From positions 1 through 9,617 of the forward strand of contig CADBUK010000049.1 in the NCBI GenBank assembly GCA_902797915.1: a stretch of DNA of 9,617 nt. The letters run 5' to 3'. This document shows positions 6,512-9,617 of the stretch, piece after piece. Under the pieces are notes generated by a model. That model was given only the letters and a program-made list of their open reading frames with translations. It ran no database searches and was not told the DNA's origin. The position numbers and the translations under genes were made by a program. The DNA comes from Oscillospiraceae bacterium. GTDB lineage: Bacteria; Bacillota; Clostridia; Oscillospirales; Acutalibacteraceae. Each line of letters opens with the position of its first letter. Position 1 is the first letter of the stretch.

Positions 6512-6540
6512 TTGACATCTTATATAAAATATATTAATAT
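6512..6540 (+). promoter_or_regulatory. Main rpoB promoter (P2)
   Basis: TTGACA (6512-6517, exact consensus) and TAATAT (6535-6540) are separated by the optimal 17 bp, with dense A/T tracts just upstream that resemble an UP element. This is the expected form of a strong housekeeping promoter. Transcription would start near 6547, leaving a leader of about 134 bases before the rpoB ATG. Confidence 0.75.
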
Positions 6541-6609
6541 AATCGCACCCTTAAAATGGATAGATAGGCGCTTGCCGCAGATTTGCCGTGATTTTTGCGT
6601 TGCAAAATA

Positions 6610-6654
6610 GCTAAAAAACGGCTTGAATTCAAGCGTTTTCTGTTCATTTTTAGC
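6610..6654 (+). promoter_or_regulatory. Nested hairpin in the rpoB leader
   Basis: An outer inverted repeat, GCTAAAAA (6610-6617) and TTTTTAGC (6647-6654), encloses a 14-base perfect palindrome, GCTTGAATTCAAGC (6621-6634). The palindrome extends to a 10-bp stem with one bulged G (AAAAC at 6615-6619 against GTTTT at 6635-6639). The outer and inner stems share bases 6615-6617, so they partly compete. A smaller hairpin, TTTTGC/GCAAAA (6593-6598/6602-6607), lies just upstream. The structure ends 10 bases before the AAAGGAG ribosome binding site, so it could influence rpoB translation or act as an attenuator or processing site. The T-rich tail is interrupted, so it is not a clean terminator. Confidence 0.45.
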
Positions 6655-6680
6655 AGTAAAATAAAGGAGTGATTACTTCA

Positions 6681-9617
6681 ATGGTGAATGTGAAGGATAT
6701 TCAACTCGGCACAACAACCAGAAAAAGCTTTGCCAAAATCAATGAGGTTATGCCCATGCCTAATCTTATTGAGGTGCAGAAGAAATCGTATCAGTGGTTT
6801 CTGGACGAGGGTCTGCAAGAGGTGTTCCACGACATCGGACCCATTACCGACTACACGGGCAATTTAATTCTGGATTTCATTGATTACTCAATGGACGACG
6901 CGCCGAAGTACACTATTGCTCAGTGCAAATCCCGTGACGTAACTTATGCAAAACCGTTAAAGGTCAGAGCACGCCTGCAGAACAAGGAAACGGGCGAGGT
7001 TAAGGAAAACGTTATTTATATGGGCGATTTCCCGATTATGACCGAAGCGGGCACGTTTGTTATCAACGGCGCGGAGCGCTGCATTGTTTCCCAGCTTGTT
7101 CGTTCCCCCGGCGTTTATTATCATATGGACCATGATAAAACCGGTAAGGAGCTTTTCACAAACACGGTTATCCCGAACAGGGGCGCATGGCTGGAATATG
7201 AAACAGACGCTAACGATTTGTTCCATGTAAGAATTGATAAAAACAGAAAGATTTACATTACCACCTTCCTTCGTGCGCTCGGCCTCGGCACTGACGCTGA
7301 AATCAGAGATTTCTTCGGCGATGACGAAAGAATTGAAGCAACGATTGAAAAGGACACAACAAAGAACACCGAGGAAGCGCTGCTTGAGGTTTACAAGAAG
7401 CTGCGCCCGGGCGAGCCTCCCACGCTTGAAACCGCGCAGGCTCATCTTGACGGCTTGTTCTTTGACGCTCACAGGTACGACCTTTCAAGAGTGGGCAGGT
7501 ATAAGTACAATAAAAAGCTTTCCCTCAGCGACAGATTGCAGAATCAGACGCTGACTCAGCCGATTATTTCGCCTCAGGGAGAATTTCTTGCGGACGCGGG
7601 CGAAAAAATCAGCAGGGAAAAGGCTGTTGAAATTGAAAACGCAGGCGTTATGTTTGCTTACGTTGACGTTGACGGCAAGGAAATCAAAATCGTTTCAAAC
7701 GGTATGGTTGACATTACCAAGTACATTGATTTTGACTGCAAGCCGCTCGGCATTAACGAAAAGGTTTCCTACAGAGCTCTTGCCGAAATCCTCGAAAAAT
7801 GCGGCGATGATGAGGAGGCTCTTAAAGAGGAAATCAAACTCCACGCTGACGATTTAATTCCGAAGCATATTGTTACCGACGATATTTTTGCAACGGTTTC
7901 CTATCTCATTAACCTTGCGCACGGCGTTGGCTCCGTTGATGATATTGACCATCTCGGCAACCGCCGTATCCGTGCAGTCGGCGAGCTGTTGCAGAACCAA
8001 ATCAGAATCGGCTTTTCCAGAATGGAAAGGGTTATCCGTGAAAGGATGACTCTTCAGGTGCAGGATGATGAGGAGGAGGCTATCACTCCTCAGGCGCTCA
8101 TCAATATCCGCCCCGTTGTTGCTGCAATCCGCGAGTTCTTCGGTTCTTCTCCGCTTTCACAGTTTATGGACCAGAACAACCCGCTTGCAGAGCTTACTCA
8201 TAAGAGAAGACTTTCAGCGCTCGGCCCCGGCGGTCTTTCGCGTGACCGTGCAGGCTTCGAGGTTCGTGACGTTCACTACACTCACTACGGCAGAATGTGC
8301 CCGATTGAAACTCCTGAAGGTCCCAACATCGGTCTTATTTCCTACCTTGCGTGCTACAGCCGTCTTAATGAATACGGCTTTATCGAAGCTCCTTACCGTA
8401 AGGTTGATAAGGAAACGGGCTGCGTAAGCTCAGAGGTTGTTTATATGACCGCTGACGTTGAGGATGAGTACATCGTTGCTCAGGCAAACGAGCCGCTTGA
8501 CGAAAACGGCCGCTTCACAAACAGGCGCGTAACCTGCCGTCATAAAGACGAGTTCATTACCTGCGAGCCTTCAAAGGTTGACTATATGGACGTTTCGCCC
8601 AAGATGGTAGTTTCCGTTGCTACGGCGATGATTCCTTTCCTTGAAAACGATGACGCAAACCGTGCTCTTATGGGTGCGAACATGCAGCGTCAGGCAGTGC
8701 CGCTCCTTAAAACTCAGGCTCCTGTTGTAGGAACGGGTATGGAGTACAAGGCAGCTTATGACTCGGGCGTTGTTGTAATTGCAAAGCGCGCGGGTACAGT
8801 AACCGCCGTTGACGCGGAGTCTATTGAGATTACCGTTAAGCGCGGCGAGGTTGACCGCTACGAAATGGTTAAGTTCAGCGGTTCAAACCAGGGCACCTGC
8901 ATTAACCAGAGACCGATTGTTTCACTTCATCAGAAGGTTGACGAGGGTCAGGTTATTGCCGACGGTCCCGCAACAAGCAACGGCGAAATTTCTCTTGGTA
9001 AAAACGCTCTCATCGGTTTTATGACCTGGGAGGGTTACAACTACGAGGACGCTGTTCTTATTAACGAAAAAATGGTTCGTGACGACGTTTACACCTCAAT
9101 TCATATTGAAGAGCATGACGTTGAGGCAAGGGACACCAAGCTCGGACCCGAAGAAATTACAAGGGATATTCCCAACGTAGGCGACGAAGGTCTTAAAGAC
9201 CTTGATGAAGACGGTATTATCCGCATCGGCGCAGAGGTTCACAGCGGCGATATTCTTGTCGGCAAGGTTACTCCCAAGGGCGAAACCGAGCTTACCGCCG
9301 AGGAAAGACTGCTTCGTGCAATCTTCGGCGAGAAGGCAAGAGAAGTCAGAGACACCTCGCTTAAGGTTCCTCACGGCGAATACGGCATCGTAGTTGACGT
9401 TGAAGTATTCACCAGAGAGAATTCCGACGAACTCAACCCCGGCGTTAATAAGGTAGTCCGTTGCTACATCGCTCAGAAGAGAAAGCTGTCCGTCGGCGAT
9501 AAGATGGCCGGCCGCCACGGTAACAAGGGCGTCGTGTCCCGCATCCTGCCGGAGGAGGACATGCCCTTCCTGGCCGACGGCACGCCGCTGGACATCTGCC
9601 TGAACCCCCTGGGCGTG
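6681..9617 (+). CDS. rpoB: DNA-directed RNA polymerase beta subunit, partial (3' end outside window)
   Basis: 979 codons are open from the ATG at 6681 to the window edge with no stop; family members in Clostridia are about 1,200 residues, so roughly the last 20% is missing. The protein forms the catalytic cleft of RNA polymerase with beta-prime. It begins MVNVKDIQLG; the protrusion and lobe contain LVRSPGVYY and GDFPIMTEAGTFVINGAER. The fork region reads IDHLGNRRIRAVGELLQNQ, then rifampicin cluster I, GSSPLSQFMDQNNPLAELTH (488-507), followed by KRRLSALGPGG. The positions equivalent to E. coli Gln513, Asp516, His526, Arg529 and Ser531 are all wild type (Gln494, Asp497, His507, Arg510, Ser512), so no target-site rifampicin resistance is predicted there. 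GDKMAGRHGNKG (939-950) carries the conserved active-site lysines. AAAGGAG precedes the start by 11 bases. rplJ-rplL do not lie upstream. From about codon 935 the base and codon use change sharply. Confidence 0.98.
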   Translation, partial: MVNVKDIQLGTTTRKSFAKINEVMPMPNLIEVQKKSYQWFLDEGLQEVFHDIGPITDYTGNLILDFIDYSMDDAPKYTIAQCKSRDVTYAKPLKVRARLQNKETGEVKENVIYMGDFPIMTEAGTFVINGAERCIVSQLVRSPGVYYHMDHDKTGKELFTNTVIPNRGAWLEYETDANDLFHVRIDKNRKIYITTFLRALGLGTDAEIRDFFGDDERIEATIEKDTTKNTEEALLEVYKKLRPGEPPTLETAQAHLDGLFFDAHRYDLSRVGRYKYNKKLSLSDRLQNQTLTQPIISPQGEFLADAGEKISREKAVEIENAGVMFAYVDVDGKEIKIVSNGMVDITKYIDFDCKPLGINEKVSYRALAEILEKCGDDEEALKEEIKLHADDLIPKHIVTDDIFATVSYLINLAHGVGSVDDIDHLGNRRIRAVGELLQNQIRIGFSRMERVIRERMTLQVQDDEEEAITPQALINIRPVVAAIREFFGSSPLSQFMDQNNPLAELTHKRRLSALGPGGLSRDRAGFEVRDVHYTHYGRMCPIETPEGPNIGLISYLACYSRLNEYGFIEAPYRKVDKETGCVSSEVVYMTADVEDEYIVAQANEPLDENGRFTNRRVTCRHKDEFITCEPSKVDYMDVSPKMVVSVATAMIPFLENDDANRALMGANMQRQAVPLLKTQAPVVGTGMEYKAAYDSGVVVIAKRAGTVTAVDAESIEITVKRGEVDRYEMVKFSGSNQGTCINQRPIVSLHQKVDEGQVIADGPATSNGEISLGKNALIGFMTWEGYNYEDAVLINEKMVRDDVYTSIHIEEHDVEARDTKLGPEEITRDIPNVGDEGLKDLDEDGIIRIGAEVHSGDILVGKVTPKGETELTAEERLLRAIFGEKAREVRDTSLKVPHGEYGIVVDVEVFTRENSDELNPGVNKVVRCYIAQKRKLSVGDKMAGRHGNKGVVSRILPEEDMPFLADGTPLDICLNPLGV

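Larger units (their letters stand above)
6353..6680. other. Divergent regulatory spacer between the lipoprotein gene and rpoB
   Basis: This is the only stretch over 300 bases without a gene. The left part (6353-6440) is very AT-rich and holds the minus-strand promoter and the upstream rpoB promoter, whose -35 boxes occupy the same bases. The middle (6470-6511) is a run of A and T tracts with a 16-base perfect palindrome, TTGAAAAATTTTTCAA (6480-6495), directly ahead of the second rpoB promoter, where it could act as an UP element or a protein site. The right part (about 6547-6680) is the rpoB leader with nested inverted repeats. No rplL, small reading frame with a ribosome binding site, or RNA gene is recognisable. 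Confidence 0.7.

Noticed and set aside
6610..6660. Clean intrinsic terminator ahead of rpoB
   Set aside because: The stem is good, but the following sequence GTTTTCTGTTCATTTTT is interrupted, and termination there would silence an essential gene; conditional attenuation remains possible.
6957..7472. Open frame of 171 codons on the minus strand
   Set aside because: It lies wholly inside rpoB in an antisense frame, has no ribosome binding site or recognisable domain, and the rpoB protein is unmistakable.
9096..9518. Open frame of 140 codons on the minus strand
   Set aside because: Antisense shadow of the conserved rpoB sequence; its existence follows from the codon pattern of the plus strand.
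1..9617. CRISPR array, tRNA or rRNA genes, insertion sequence, prophage or toxin-antitoxin genes
   Set aside because: I found no regularly spaced repeats, cloverleaf-like sequences, transposase or phage proteins, or small paired toxin-like genes anywhere in the window.

Overview
The window looks like a chromosomal fragment of a low-to-mid GC Firmicute of the gut Clostridia type (Ruminococcaceae/Oscillospirales-like). The basis is the housekeeping protein families, the strong GGAGG-type ribosome binding sites, the sigma-A-like promoters and the metG-tatD order familiar from Firmicutes. The genus cannot be named from the sequence alone.

Layout: six genes lie on the minus strand, read from right to left. 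They are a peptide-type ABC transporter substrate-binding lipoprotein (6352 to 4721), an overlapping VanZ-family membrane protein (4746 to 4264), glucosamine-6-phosphate deaminase nagB (4198 to 3473), a small membrane-anchored protein of unknown function (3455 to 2967), methionyl-tRNA synthetase metG (2947 to 1001) and a TatD-family hydrolase (883 to 119). On the plus strand, rpoB (RNA polymerase beta subunit) starts at 6681 and runs off the right edge. It is the largest coding region, with 979 codons visible and no stop.

Regulation: the 328-base divergent spacer (6353-6680) holds two good plus-strand promoters in tandem for rpoB, a back-to-back promoter for the lipoprotein gene that shares its -35 bases with the upstream rpoB promoter, and a structured rpoB leader. 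A second transcription unit starts at a perfect-hexamer promoter (TTGACA, 16 bp, TATAAT) overlapping the vanZ stop codon. It probably reads through nagB, the small membrane gene, metG and tatD. A palindromic, MITE-like repeat fills the metG-tatD gap.

Most of the region is ordinary core genome. I did not find a new defence, mobile or biosynthetic system. The observations most worth a second look are: (1) an abrupt jump in GC and codon use in the last ~120 bases of rpoB, starting inside a universally conserved block, which suggests a chimeric contig end or a recombination point; (2) the shared-box divergent promoters and the leader of an rpoB that has no rplJ-rplL upstream; (3) the palindromic repeat; and (4) an orphan substrate-binding lipoprotein whose gene overlaps a vanZ gene.
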